Below are positions 7,660-15,878 of a stretch of DNA of 64,000 bases, one piece after another. The notes beneath the pieces are model-generated. The model was not told the origin of the DNA. It worked only from the letters and a program-made list of their open reading frames with translations, and made no database searches. Source of the stretch: Denitromonas ohlonensis. Lineage in GTDB: Bacteria > Pseudomonadota > Gammaproteobacteria > Burkholderiales > Rhodocyclaceae. The DNA lies in the NCBI RefSeq assembly GCF_007625205.1, contig NZ_VMNI01000003.1:1-64000 (forward strand), written 5' to 3'. The translations under genes and the position numbers were made by a program. How positions within the stretch are numbered: the stretch's first letter is position 1; each line of letters starts with the position of its first letter.

Positions 7660-9633
7660 ATGTCCCGTCACCACGCCTCCTGGGTCGCCGCTCTCGCGCT
7701 TGCTGCGTCGCCTCTTTCGTCATATGCCGCGTCTGACGCGGTCGCCAGCGAGATGAGTTTTCTCGATGACATCCCGGTGGTGCTGTCGGCCGCCCGTCTG
7801 GTCCAACCCCTCAAGGATGCGCCCGGCGCCGTCACGGTGATCGACCGCGCCATGATTCGCGCCTCGGGCGCGCGCGATGTCGCCGAACTGCTGGCCTGGG
7901 TGCCAGGGTTTCAGACCGGGCGCAAAAACGGCTCAACCGCACTGACGACCTACCACGGCCTGTCTGACGACGCGCCCCGTCGGATGCTCGTGCGGGTGGA
8001 CGGCCGTTCAGCTTATTCACCGTATTTTATCAGCGGCATCGAGTGGGCAAAGCTCAGCGTCGATATCGACGATATCGAACGCATCGAGGTCTTCCGCGGC
8101 TCCAACGCCGCCGCCTATGGCAGCAACGCCTTCCTCGGCGTGGTCAACATCATCACCCGCCCCGCCGCCGACACCCCACGCTACCGCGTGCGTTTCACCG
8201 AAGGCGAGAACGGCATTCAGGAGCGCGTGCTGTCGACCCGCCAGCAATTCGGCGACCTCACGGCCCGGCTCACCGTCGGCCGCCAAGGCGACAACGGCCT
8301 CGCCCCCATCGACGACACCTATCGCAACCAACGGGTCGATGCACGCATCGACTGGCAACTGACGCCCGACCAGGAGGTCGAGTTTCATCTGGGCTTTGTC
8401 GACAACCGGGCGCGAACCGGGGAAACGACCGACATCTCCAATCCACCAAGAACCATCGACAACTACACCGGCTTCGGCCAGGTCCGCTGGCGCAAGCAAC
8501 TCGACCTGGGCGACGAGATCAAGGCGACGTATTTTCACCAGGAGGAACGCTCGGATGACGCATATTTTGTACCCCTCGCCCCAACTATCGGGGTTTCATT
8601 CGACTACGGAAACCGATCAATCCGTGACGACCTTGAGTTCGAACATCTGCTCAACCCGCGAAGCGATCTGCGCCTGGCATGGGGCGTGGGACTGCGCGAA
8701 GACCGAATCAGCTCACACCAGTTTTTTAACACCTCCGACAACATTGTCATCCGCCATGCTCGAGTGTTTGCCAACGCGGAGTGGCAAGTCAGCCCTCAGT
8801 GGACGCTTAACGCCGGCGCCATGCTCGAAAAAACCAACGACACCGGCCGTCGCATTTCACCCCGTTTCGCGGCCAATTTCCACATTCTTTCAAACACTAC
8901 GGTTCGCGCTGCCATCAGCCGCGCGTATAGAAATCTCACACCATTCGAACGTCAGGCGGACATGCGTTTCTATGAAAAGAATAGCGGCCTACTTGTTCAG
9001 CAGAGTTTTCAACCCTCACCCGGGCTTCAGCCAGAACGCGTGACCACCCGCGAAATCGGCATCCGCCAAGAATGGCAGAGTGGCCGCAGCAATATGGACC
9101 TCCGCCTGTTTGATGAGCGGATCGAGAATCTCTTGCGGCGCGACACCACAGCCACCAACGCCACCGATGCACGCTTCCCTCTTTCGACATGGAACGGCGA
9201 CAGCACCCGCTACTACAACGGCGGCTACGCGCGAATTCGTGGTGCTGAATTGACCGGTCTATATCGTCCGACACATGACACATGGATCGGCGGGCATTAT
9301 GCTTCGTTAGATATCAACAGCAATGACGAATTCGCAGATCGATCGGCGCCGAACGAGCAGTTTTCGGTCTTTGCAGCAGCGCAAATACACCCCGGATGGC
9401 ATATGAGCTTAACGCACCACTTTGTGGGCAGCATGCAGTGGTATACCCAGGAAAAGAACCGGCTGAAAGCCTATCGCCAGACCAACCTTCGGCTGGCGCA
9501 CCGCTTCTCAACCCGTGGCGTTCGCGGTGAAATCGCAGTGGGCGTGCAGCACTGGACCGACGCCTTCGCCGACTACCTGCCATCGCTGACCCGTCCGACC
9601 CAGGCCTACGCAAGCTTGAGGCTGGAGTACTAA
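7660..9633 (+). CDS. TonB-dependent outer membrane receptor
   Basis: A 657-residue outer-membrane transporter. A Sec signal peptide (about residues 1-23, ending SSYA) is followed by a plug domain (LKDAPGAVTVIDRAMIRASG, RRMLVRVDGRSAY, IERIEVFRGSNAAAYGSNAF, roughly 50-170) and a beta-barrel ending in YASLRLEY with the terminal aromatic residue. The substrate is unknown: no cobalamin riboswitch or Fur box is obvious in the 291-base upstream region, which holds only a short hairpin (GCCCCG/CGGGGC at 7624-7641). The gene heads an operon with a periplasmic binding protein and a hybrid kinase. The middle part (about 8540-9440) reads visibly less GC-rich than the ends. Confidence 0.93.
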   Translation: MSRHHASWVAALALAASPLSSYAASDAVASEMSFLDDIPVVLSAARLVQPLKDAPGAVTVIDRAMIRASGARDVAELLAWVPGFQTGRKNGSTALTTYHGLSDDAPRRMLVRVDGRSAYSPYFISGIEWAKLSVDIDDIERIEVFRGSNAAAYGSNAFLGVVNIITRPAADTPRYRVRFTEGENGIQERVLSTRQQFGDLTARLTVGRQGDNGLAPIDDTYRNQRVDARIDWQLTPDQEVEFHLGFVDNRARTGETTDISNPPRTIDNYTGFGQVRWRKQLDLGDEIKATYFHQEERSDDAYFVPLAPTIGVSFDYGNRSIRDDLEFEHLLNPRSDLRLAWGVGLREDRISSHQFFNTSDNIVIRHARVFANAEWQVSPQWTLNAGAMLEKTNDTGRRISPRFAANFHILSNTTVRAAISRAYRNLTPFERQADMRFYEKNSGLLVQQSFQPSPGLQPERVTTREIGIRQEWQSGRSNMDLRLFDERIENLLRRDTTATNATDARFPLSTWNGDSTRYYNGGYARIRGAELTGLYRPTHDTWIGGHYASLDINSNDEFADRSAPNEQFSVFAAAQIHPGWHMSLTHHFVGSMQWYTQEKNRLKAYRQTNLRLAHRFSTRGVRGEIAVGVQHWTDAFADYLPSLTRPTQAYASLRLEY

Positions 9634-9636
9634 AGC

Positions 9637-9729
9637 ATGGCGTTCTTCAACTCGCCGGCCCCGTTCGCCATGACCCGCCGCCGGCTCAGCCGGCGCGCGA
9701 TTGCCGACGTTTCCACGCGCTGGCACTAA
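9637..9729 (+). CDS. Possible 30-residue ORF between receptor and binding-protein genes
   Basis: An ATG three bases after the receptor stop opens a 30-codon frame (MAFFNSPAPFAMTRRRLSRR, then ten more residues) ending 6 bases before the next gene. GGAG lies 9 bases upstream. The following binding-protein gene has no visible ribosome binding site, so translation through this frame could couple the two. The product is arginine-rich and unlike anything I recognise; it may be only a spacer. Confidence 0.3.
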   Translation: MAFFNSPAPFAMTRRRLSRRAIADVSTRWH

Positions 9730-9735
9730 CCGCCC

Positions 9736-10656
9736 ATGAAACGCACAGGCGCCCGCCTTCTTCGCGCTCTGGTCATGCTGCTGTGCTGCATGGCCGGATC
9801 GCCGATGGCGGCGCCCAGTGTCTACCTTGTCCTCAGTGGCGAGGCCGATGCCTACCAACGCACCGCGCAAACAGCCGCTGACACCCTGCAAGCCAGCCTG
9901 CCCGATGTCGAAACGATTCGCACCGACATCGACGCCCTCGACACGCAAACACTGCAAGCAGACGACATACTGATCGCCATCGGTACGCGGGCGGCGCAAG
10001 TCCTGTCGCAACGCCCCGACCAGCGGCTCATCTGTTCGCTGCTCACCGAACAAAGCTACAGCGCCCTGCCACCCGCCGTGGCCGGCCAACGCACCGCGGT
10101 TTTCATCGACCAGCCCGTCGCCCGACAGCTAGCGCTGATTCGCGCCGGCCTGCCGGAATGGTCGCGCATCGCGATCGTGCACGGTGCCGACTCGCGCGAT
10201 TTCGTCAAGGCAATCCATGCCGCCGCCCCCGCACTTGGCCTGACCACAAGCACCGCCGCGGTCACCAGCAATCAGACGCTCTACAACGCCTTGCAGACCG
10301 TCCTGACCACGCCATCGGTTCTGCTCGCCGTCCCCGACCCGAAGGTGTTCAACAACTTCACCATCCAGAACGTCTTGCTCACGGCCTACCGCCATCGCTC
10401 GCCAGTGATCGGCTTCTCGCCCGCCTATGTTCGCGCGGGCGCGGTCATGGCGGTGTACTCCAGCCCCGAACAAATGGGCCAACAGGCTGCCGAGATCGCC
10501 CTGCAGAGCCTGCGCGGCGCGCCCCTGCCCGAGGCCACGCATCCGAGGTATTTCTCGGTCAGCGTCAATCCGCATGTGGCCCGCTCGCTCGCCATCGAGC
10601 TGCCCGATGCCGCCACACTCGAGGCGCAGATTCGCCGCCAGGAGGGCGCGCGGTGA
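9736..10656 (+). CDS. Periplasmic ABC-type substrate-binding protein without transporter
   Basis: A 306-residue protein with an N-terminal signal peptide (LLRALVMLLCCMAGSPMAA) and the two-lobed fold of the ABC_sub_bind family (TrpX-like): VYLVLSGEADAYQ, ILIAIGTRAAQVL, IAIVHGADSRDF, VLLAVPDPKVFNN, VIGFSPAYVRAGAVMAVYSS, MGQQAAEIALQSL. No permease or ATPase gene is nearby. It lies between a TonB receptor and a hybrid kinase whose start overlaps its stop (GTGA). It may therefore act as a periplasmic ligand-capturing co-sensor rather than a transporter part; this is inference from context. Confidence 0.85.
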   Translation: MKRTGARLLRALVMLLCCMAGSPMAAPSVYLVLSGEADAYQRTAQTAADTLQASLPDVETIRTDIDALDTQTLQADDILIAIGTRAAQVLSQRPDQRLICSLLTEQSYSALPPAVAGQRTAVFIDQPVARQLALIRAGLPEWSRIAIVHGADSRDFVKAIHAAAPALGLTTSTAAVTSNQTLYNALQTVLTTPSVLLAVPDPKVFNNFTIQNVLLTAYRHRSPVIGFSPAYVRAGAVMAVYSSPEQMGQQAAEIALQSLRGAPLPEATHPRYFSVSVNPHVARSLAIELPDAATLEAQIRRQEGAR

Positions 10657-12572
10657 TTCAATCCTGGGGAATCCGCGCCCGCGTCATACTGGTGGCCGTC
10701 GTGCCGGCCATCGTGCTGGCCGTGTTCATGACGATCTACTACACCCATTCGCGGATCGCCGACCTCGAAGAAGCCTATCGCGATCGCGGGCGCGCCTTTG
10801 CCCGGCAGATCGCCAGCGCGACCGAGTACGCCGTCTTCTCGAACAACCGCGAAGACATACGCCGTCTGCTCGACGGCGCCCGCGCCGAAGAAGGCGTTCG
10901 CGGCATCTTCATCGCCGACACTTCCGGCCAGGAGCTGGCCCGCAGCGGCCTCATTTCCGTCGCCGCCCCGCTGCGCCGGCCGACCCAATCCGTTGATGAG
11001 GCCTTCGACCAGACGCTGCGCTTCTACGAACCCATCCTGCCCACCCGGCTGGACGTCGATCTCCTCGCCTTTAACGAAGCCCAGCAAGGCAGCAGCACGC
11101 AGCAGCTGGGCGTCGTCTTGCTCGATCTGTCCCGCACCCGCCTCGACGCGCAGCGCGACTCGCTCCTGTGGACCGGTCTGTCGGCGCTGATGCTGGTGCT
11201 CGCCGGCAGCGTGCTGCTGGCCATTCGCATGAGCCAGGGTGTCAGCGAGCCGATCCGAAAGGTCGCTGAAACGGTCGGGCGAATCGGGGCCGGGCGTCTG
11301 CACGAACGCGTCGAAATTCGCGGCGGCGGCAGCTTGCGGCGACTGGGTGTCGGCGTCAACGACATGGCCGAACGCCTGCAAGGCGCGCACGACGACATGA
11401 CTCGCCGCATCGCCGAAGCCACCGCCGAGCTGCGTGAGCGCAAGGATGAAGCCGAACGCGCCGACATCGCCAAGTCCCGATTCCTCGCCGCCGCCAGCCA
11501 CGACCTGCGCCAGCCCATGCATGCGCTGGGTCTGTTCATTGCCGAACTCAGCGAAAAAGATCATCCACCGGCCACGCATCGGCTCGTCCGCCAGATTGCC
11601 GCCTCCGCCGAAGCCATGGAAAACCTGCTCGACAGCCTGCTCGATATTTCCCGACTCGACGCCGGCGCCCTGCAACCGAGCATCCAGCCCACCCCCGTAC
11701 AACCCATCCTCGACCGCATCGCCAACGACTTCCACATCTGGGCCGAGGAGCGCCACCTGAAACTCCGCGTGCGCCCCTGCCCGCACTGGATCGCCACCGA
11801 CCCCCTGCTGTTCGAGCGCATTCTGTCGAACCTGGTGAGCAACGCCATCCGCTACACCGATCACGGGCGCATTCTCATCGCCTGCCGGCAGGAGGGCGAG
11901 TTTCTGCGTGTCGAGGTGCGCGACAACGGCCGGGGCATCGAAAGCGACGCTCAGGAGCTGATCTTTCAGGAATTCGTCCAGCTCGACAATCCGGAGCGCG
12001 CCCGCAGCAAAGGCCTCGGCCTCGGCCTGGCCATCGTCCGCCGACTGACCCAGCTTCTCAGCCACCGACTCAGTCTGCGCTCGGGCCCCGGTTGGGGCTC
12101 GGTATTCGGCGTCAGCGCCCGACGCGTTCCGCCCGAAGCACCCGACACAATTGCCCCCACCGACCGCCAGCCGGGCAGCCTTCAGAACGTCCGCATCGCC
12201 ATTCTCGACGACGACCCGCTCGCCCTCGAAAGCCTCAACAGCCTGCTGTGCTCATGGGGCTGCGATGTCACCTCGGCCGCCATGCCATCGGCGCTGATCG
12301 ACGCTCTCGCCGGCGCCCCCGTGCCCGACATCCTGATTACCGATTACCGCCTGCAAGAACACCAGACCGGGCTCGACGTCATCGGCAGTCTGCGCCACGC
12401 CTTCGGCCACCGCCTGCAAGCCATCCTGATCAGCGGCGACACCGCCCCCGAACCCGCCGATCGCGCCCGGGCGGCTGGCGTGCCGCTACTGCACAAGCCC
12501 GTGCGCCCCGCCAAACTACGCGCGCTGGTGCAACGCATGCTGAGCAGCGATGCATCGGAAGACGTCAACTAG
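10653..12572 (+). CDS. Hybrid sensor histidine kinase/receiver
   Basis: A 639-residue inner-membrane hybrid kinase. TM1 (VILVAVVPAIVLAVFMTIYY, about 10-30) and TM2 (GLSALMLVLAGSVLLAIRM, about 173-191) flank a periplasmic domain; HAMP follows (about 192-245). The H-box SHDLRQP has H283. The N, G1 and G2 boxes are NLVSNAIRYT, DNGRGIE and GLGLGLAIV. The C-terminal receiver (ILDDDPLALE, D564 in ITDYRLQ, K in LLHKPVRP) completes it. The GTG start at 10653 overlaps the upstream stop and has GGAGGG 7 bases before it. Likely signals through the divergent NarL-type regulator, perhaps reading the binding protein's ligand state. Confidence 0.93.
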   Translation: MIQSWGIRARVILVAVVPAIVLAVFMTIYYTHSRIADLEEAYRDRGRAFARQIASATEYAVFSNNREDIRRLLDGARAEEGVRGIFIADTSGQELARSGLISVAAPLRRPTQSVDEAFDQTLRFYEPILPTRLDVDLLAFNEAQQGSSTQQLGVVLLDLSRTRLDAQRDSLLWTGLSALMLVLAGSVLLAIRMSQGVSEPIRKVAETVGRIGAGRLHERVEIRGGGSLRRLGVGVNDMAERLQGAHDDMTRRIAEATAELRERKDEAERADIAKSRFLAAASHDLRQPMHALGLFIAELSEKDHPPATHRLVRQIAASAEAMENLLDSLLDISRLDAGALQPSIQPTPVQPILDRIANDFHIWAEERHLKLRVRPCPHWIATDPLLFERILSNLVSNAIRYTDHGRILIACRQEGEFLRVEVRDNGRGIESDAQELIFQEFVQLDNPERARSKGLGLGLAIVRRLTQLLSHRLSLRSGPGWGSVFGVSARRVPPEAPDTIAPTDRQPGSLQNVRIAILDDDPLALESLNSLLCSWGCDVTSAAMPSALIDALAGAPVPDILITDYRLQEHQTGLDVIGSLRHAFGHRLQAILISGDTAPEPADRARAAGVPLLHKPVRPAKLRALVQRMLSSDASEDVN

Positions 12573-12681
12573 TCCCTCTCGCCGGGTCGGACCGCCCCAC
12601 CAAAATGCTGCCATGCACCATGCATTTCGCCGCGGGCTCAGCTAAGATCAACGCTCAACCTGCAAACCCACGGAGCCCCCA

Positions 12682-13317
12682 ATGAGCCACGAATCCTCGT
12701 CTGACCCTCTCGATTTTGTGCGCAACATGTGGAGTGGCATGGGCTTCTCGCTGCCCGGCATGGTGACGCCCACCCTGGATGTCGACGAGCTCGAGAAGCG
12801 CATCACCGACATGAAAGCGGTGGAAGGCTGGCTCAAGATGAATCTCAACATGTTGCAGATGAGCATTCAGGGCCTTGAAATGCAGCACGCCACCCTGACC
12901 ACGATCAAGGCCATGGGCGAGGCGACCCGCCAAAAAGGCCCGGACGCCGCCGACACCAATGACTCGCCCAACAACGCCAACCCCTTCAACAACGCCGCCC
13001 TGTGGTCATGGCTGCAAGCCATGAGCGGCGCCGCGCCCGAGGCGGCGGCCCAGGCCACACCGCAGAGCGAGCCCCCGGAATCCAGCGCCGAAGGCAGCAA
13101 CCCGTTTGCCGGAGTCGCCGCCGCGGCAACCAACGCAGCGGCCAGCGCGGCCATGTGGCCCTGGCAATTGATGCCCGAGAAAGCGTCCGAAAAAAAGGCC
13201 GCACCCGCCAAGAAACCGGCGGCCAAAAAACCCGCGAGCAGCGCCCGCGCAAAGCCAGCCGCCGCTCGTACGCCCGCCGCAAAGAAGCCGGCGGCCGCGC
13301 CCCGCAAAAAAACCTGA
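12682..13317 (+). CDS. phaM: PhaM-type polyhydroxyalkanoate granule regulatory protein
   Basis: A 211-residue PhaM-family protein. The N-terminal part (MSHESSSDPLDFVRNMWSGM, FSLPGMVTPTLDVDELEKRI, DMKAVEGWLKMNLNMLQMSI) matches the conserved granule/synthase-interacting region, and the C-terminus (about 165-211) is a lysine/alanine/proline-rich PAKKPAAKK tail resembling histone-like DNA-binding tails. PhaM activates PHA synthase and links granules to the nucleoid, so daughter cells share storage polymer. No other pha gene is adjacent. Start supported by GGAG 8 bases upstream. Implies the host makes PHB. Confidence 0.88.
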   Translation: MSHESSSDPLDFVRNMWSGMGFSLPGMVTPTLDVDELEKRITDMKAVEGWLKMNLNMLQMSIQGLEMQHATLTTIKAMGEATRQKGPDAADTNDSPNNANPFNNAALWSWLQAMSGAAPEAAAQATPQSEPPESSAEGSNPFAGVAAAATNAAASAAMWPWQLMPEKASEKKAAPAKKPAAKKPASSARAKPAAARTPAAKKPAAAPRKKT

Positions 13318-13378
13318 GCACGCGGCACGCGCAGCACGCCACAAAAGCACCCAGCCCCGAATCATCGGCGAGGTGCGT

Positions 13379-14275
13379 CTAGCCGCGCAGCAGGCCGAGC
13401 CAGAACGTCAGAGACGGCACGGCCAGCAGCGTGGTGGCGGAGATCAGCCAGGCCACCCCCGGCCCGTCGCCGCCCATACGCATTGCCAGAATGTAAGCCG
13501 ATGACGCAGATGGCAGTGCGGCGAACATCACCGCCACATCCCGCGCCACACCGGACAAGCCCAACCACGGACCGACAAACCACACCACGGCGGGCAGGCA
13601 CAACAACTTGACCGCCATGATCCACACCGAGCCCACCCAGCGGCCGCCGGCCTGACCCCAGCGCAGCGCAGCACCCACCGCCAGCAGGCCCAGCGCAATC
13701 GACGCGTCGGCCAGGCGAGTCAGAAACGACTGCGCCGGCACCGCCAGCGTCCCACCAAGCAGATTGAACGCCAGCCCGGCGAGGGTTGCCAGGATCAACG
13801 GGTTCTTCGCCAACTCGCGAAACACCCCGCCCTGACCATGACGCGCCATCAAACCCACGGCCATGACATTGGCGAAGGGCACCATGGTGCCGCACAACAC
13901 GCCCATGGTCGCAAGGCCCTCGGCGCCGTGCACTTTGCCGGCAATCGCCATCCCGATATAGGTGTTGAACCGAAAGGCGCATTGCACGCGTGACGCAAAA
14001 CCCATCGACGACAGCCCGGCAAACGGCCGCGCTGCGAGCCCAAGGAAAAACCCCGACCCCATCACCGCCAAGCCAGCCAGAAACAGCGGCAAGGTGGTTT
14101 CCAGATCAATCTGCGCACGCGCCAGGGCGCCAAACAACAAGGCCGGAAACAGCACGAAATACACCAGCTTCTCGAGACCCGGCCAGAACCCTTCGCCAAA
14201 ACCGCCGTAGCGGCGTAGCAGGGCGCCCAGCAAAATCAGCGAAAAATCCGGTAGCAGAAGCAAGAAGGTGTCCAT
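13379..14275 (-). CDS. AEC-family (auxin efflux carrier-like) transporter
   Basis: A 298-residue, roughly ten-helix membrane protein of the AEC family (bile/arsenite/riboflavin transporter superfamily). It has the internally repeated pattern LPDFSLILLGALLRR...VYFVLFPALLFGAL and LADASIALGLLAVGAALRW...KLLCLPAVVWFVGPWLGL, with helix-breaking FPALL and GAALR motifs. Members export small organic acids such as malate; the substrate here is unknown. It is divergent from the ferritin-like gene, whose ECF-type promoter lies in the shared 145-base gap. Confidence 0.88.
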   Translation of the reverse strand: MDTFLLLLPDFSLILLGALLRRYGGFGEGFWPGLEKLVYFVLFPALLFGALARAQIDLETTLPLFLAGLAVMGSGFFLGLAARPFAGLSSMGFASRVQCAFRFNTYIGMAIAGKVHGAEGLATMGVLCGTMVPFANVMAVGLMARHGQGGVFRELAKNPLILATLAGLAFNLLGGTLAVPAQSFLTRLADASIALGLLAVGAALRWGQAGGRWVGSVWIMAVKLLCLPAVVWFVGPWLGLSGVARDVAVMFAALPSASSAYILAMRMGGDGPGVAWLISATTLLAVPSLTFWLGLLRG

Positions 14276-14342
14276 GAGCGCGAGGATACCCGTGGCTCAC
14301 GACGCACGACATCCGCAATACACACATTCTTTTTGCCACCGA

Positions 14343-14371
14343 TGCATCCAGTGACCGAGCGGGTCCGTACA
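14343..14371 (+). promoter_or_regulatory. ECF sigma promoter of the ferritin-like gene
   Basis: TGCATCC (14343-14349), a 16-base spacer, CGTACA (14366-14371). The same two boxes with exactly the same spacing occur upstream of the ECF sigma gene and the P460 gene. The start codon lies 50 bases downstream of the -10 box. Confidence 0.8.
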
Positions 14372-14420
14372 GGAGACAAGGGCGGCCATCGTCGCCCCCT
14401 TGCCAACAACGGAGATCACC

Positions 14421-15008
14421 ATGAACAAGAAAGAGATCGATCTGTCCCTGACCCGCGTCGAACGTCGTCTGTTTCTGAAGAACAGCAGCCTCTTCGCCCT
14501 CGGCGCCACCGCCGCCATTGGCCTGGCCGCCCCCGGACGCGCGCTGGCCGGCAAGATGAAAATGAGCGAGACCGACGACCTGGCCATCCTCAACGTTGCC
14601 CTCGGCCTGGAGTATCAGGCAATCGCGGCCTATCAGGTCGGCGCCGAGTCGGGCCTGCTGCAAAAGCCGGTGCTCGATGTAGCCGTGAAATTTCAGGGCC
14701 ACCACAAGGCGCATGCCGATGTGCTTGCCGGCACCATCGAGAAGCTCGGCGGCAAGCCGGTGATGGCGATGCGTGCAGAAGACTACCAATTCCCGGTCAC
14801 CCAACTCAAAGAGCAGGCCGACGTCCTGCGCTTTGCTGCCGGGCTGGAAAAAGGGGCAGCCAGCGCCTACCTGGGTGCGGTGCCGCAGTTCTCGAACCGC
14901 GAACTGGCCCGCGCAGCGGCCAGCATTCTGGGCGACGAAACCATGCACTGGGCGATCCTGCTCAACGCCTTGGGCGAAGACCCGGTCCCGGCCGCCTTCA
15001 TCGCCTGA
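14421..15008 (+). CDS. Tat-exported ferritin-like domain protein
   Basis: A 195-residue protein. The N-terminus holds a twin-arginine signal (VERRLFLKNSSLFALGATAA, about 14-33, cleavage after ALA), which implies export of a folded, probably metal-loaded protein. The mature part has the four-helix ferritin-like pattern with E and H ligands: LEYQAIAAYQ, FQGHHKAHADVLAG, LEKGAASAYLGAV, DETMHWAILLNAL. Such DUF4439-like proteins bind di-iron or manganese and may act in peroxide or iron handling. Start supported by GGAG at 14411. It is led by a TGCATCC-N16-CGTACA promoter and followed by a strong terminator, so it is a single-gene unit of the neighbouring ECF regulon. Confidence 0.88.
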   Translation: MNKKEIDLSLTRVERRLFLKNSSLFALGATAAIGLAAPGRALAGKMKMSETDDLAILNVALGLEYQAIAAYQVGAESGLLQKPVLDVAVKFQGHHKAHADVLAGTIEKLGGKPVMAMRAEDYQFPVTQLKEQADVLRFAAGLEKGAASAYLGAVPQFSNRELARAAASILGDETMHWAILLNALGEDPVPAAFIA

Positions 15009-15051
15009 TCCAACGCCCGGTCCCGCAAGGGCCTGGGCTTGATCAGAGCAC

Positions 15052-15086
15052 GGGGATCGCGCCAGTTCGGCGCGATCCCCGTTTTA
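15052..15086 (+). terminator. Rho-independent terminator of the ferritin-like gene
   Basis: Perfect 12-base stem GGGGATCGCGCC (15052-15063) / GGCGCGATCCCC (15069-15080) with a 5-base loop, followed by GTTTTATT. Confidence 0.93.
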
Positions 15087-15088
15087 TT

Positions 15089-15159
15089 GGCCGGCATCTG
15101 TGCAAAACAATGCCGGCCCGTGGTGTTACTTGCCTGCCCGGGCTGCGAGCCCCGGGCAG
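15089..15159 (-). terminator. Two hairpins after the P460 gene
   Basis: Stems CTGCCCGGG/CCCGGGCAG (15134-15159) and GGCCGGCAT/ATGCCGGCC (15089-15118) lie directly after the P460 stop codon. Neither has a good U-tract on the minus strand, so termination or mRNA 3'-end protection is inferred. Confidence 0.5.
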
Positions 15160-15164
15160 ATGTG

Positions 15165-15737
15165 TCAGCGCATGCGCGCCATGAAGTGCTCGTCGTAGCG
15201 CGCCACGAAGTCGGTGCTTGCCATCGGCAGATGGCAACTGCGGCAGCCACTGAAATCAGAAGTCGCGGCGGTCTTGCCGTCGGCCTGCCAGGCGCCATAC
15301 ACCCAGTCGCCGTTGCCCACGGTACCGGCGGGCAGGCTCGCGCCCCAGCCCTCGCCCTTGGCCATGACGAAGATCTTTGACAACTCGCCTTTGATCAATC
15401 GCCCCTCCGGGGTCATGAGGACCTTGCCAGCCGCATCCTTGCGCGCGGCGTAGAGTTCCATCACCGAGACCGTCCCTGCCGGAAAGGCCTCGCCCTTCTG
15501 TGCCCTCAGCCCGACCGGGTTGATATAGATCTCGCGCACCTGCGCCCCGTCGACCTTGTCGACGGTCGGCACGAAGCTCGGCCATGCGCGATACGTGGCT
15601 GGCACGCCGATGTCCCCATCGGCAGGCGCCTTGACCATGGGCTCGGCGCCACGATGGCTGGCACAGCCAGCGCCGATCACGGTGGCGCCGATCACGGCCA
15701 GGCTGAGGGCCGTCAAGTGGAATCGTTTCGTATTCAT
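15165..15737 (-). CDS. Cytochrome P460-family lipoprotein
   Basis: A 190-residue c-type cytochrome of the P460 family, which oxidises hydroxylamine or detoxifies NO and related nitrogen oxides in the periplasm. The signal peptide ends in a lipobox (VIGAGC, Cys about residue 21), so it is probably an envelope lipoprotein. P460-fold segments are PATYRAWPSF, VREIYINPVG, FPAGTVSVMELY and GDWVYGAWQADG. The single haem motif CRSCH lies near the C-terminus. The start at 15737 has GGGAGT upstream. The gene is behind its own TGCATCC-N16-CGTACA promoter, just downstream of the ECF sigma/anti-sigma pair. The cross-linking lysine was not assigned. Confidence 0.88.
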   Translation of the reverse strand: MNTKRFHLTALSLAVIGATVIGAGCASHRGAEPMVKAPADGDIGVPATYRAWPSFVPTVDKVDGAQVREIYINPVGLRAQKGEAFPAGTVSVMELYAARKDAAGKVLMTPEGRLIKGELSKIFVMAKGEGWGASLPAGTVGNGDWVYGAWQADGKTAATSDFSGCRSCHLPMASTDFVARYDEHFMARMR

Positions 15738-15786
15738 GAGCGTACTCCCGTCAGTGCTGTGGATGTATCCGGGGGGATACCTCACT

Positions 15787-15815
15787 TGTACGGGCCAAGC
15801 CCCTCGGTGGATGCA
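15787..15815 (-). promoter_or_regulatory. ECF sigma promoter of the P460 gene
   Basis: Minus strand: TGCATCC (15809-15815), a 16-base spacer, CGTACA (15787-15792), about 50 bases before the ATG. Boxes and spacing are identical to those before the sigma gene and the ferritin-like gene. A GTATCC-N4-GGATAC inverted repeat (15765-15780) overlaps the expected transcription start and may bind an additional regulator. Confidence 0.8.
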
Positions 15816-15878
15816 CCCAGGCGGGGGCAACGCAAAGACGCCCGCCAAAGCGAGCGCCCATGGCCAGAATGAAACGGC

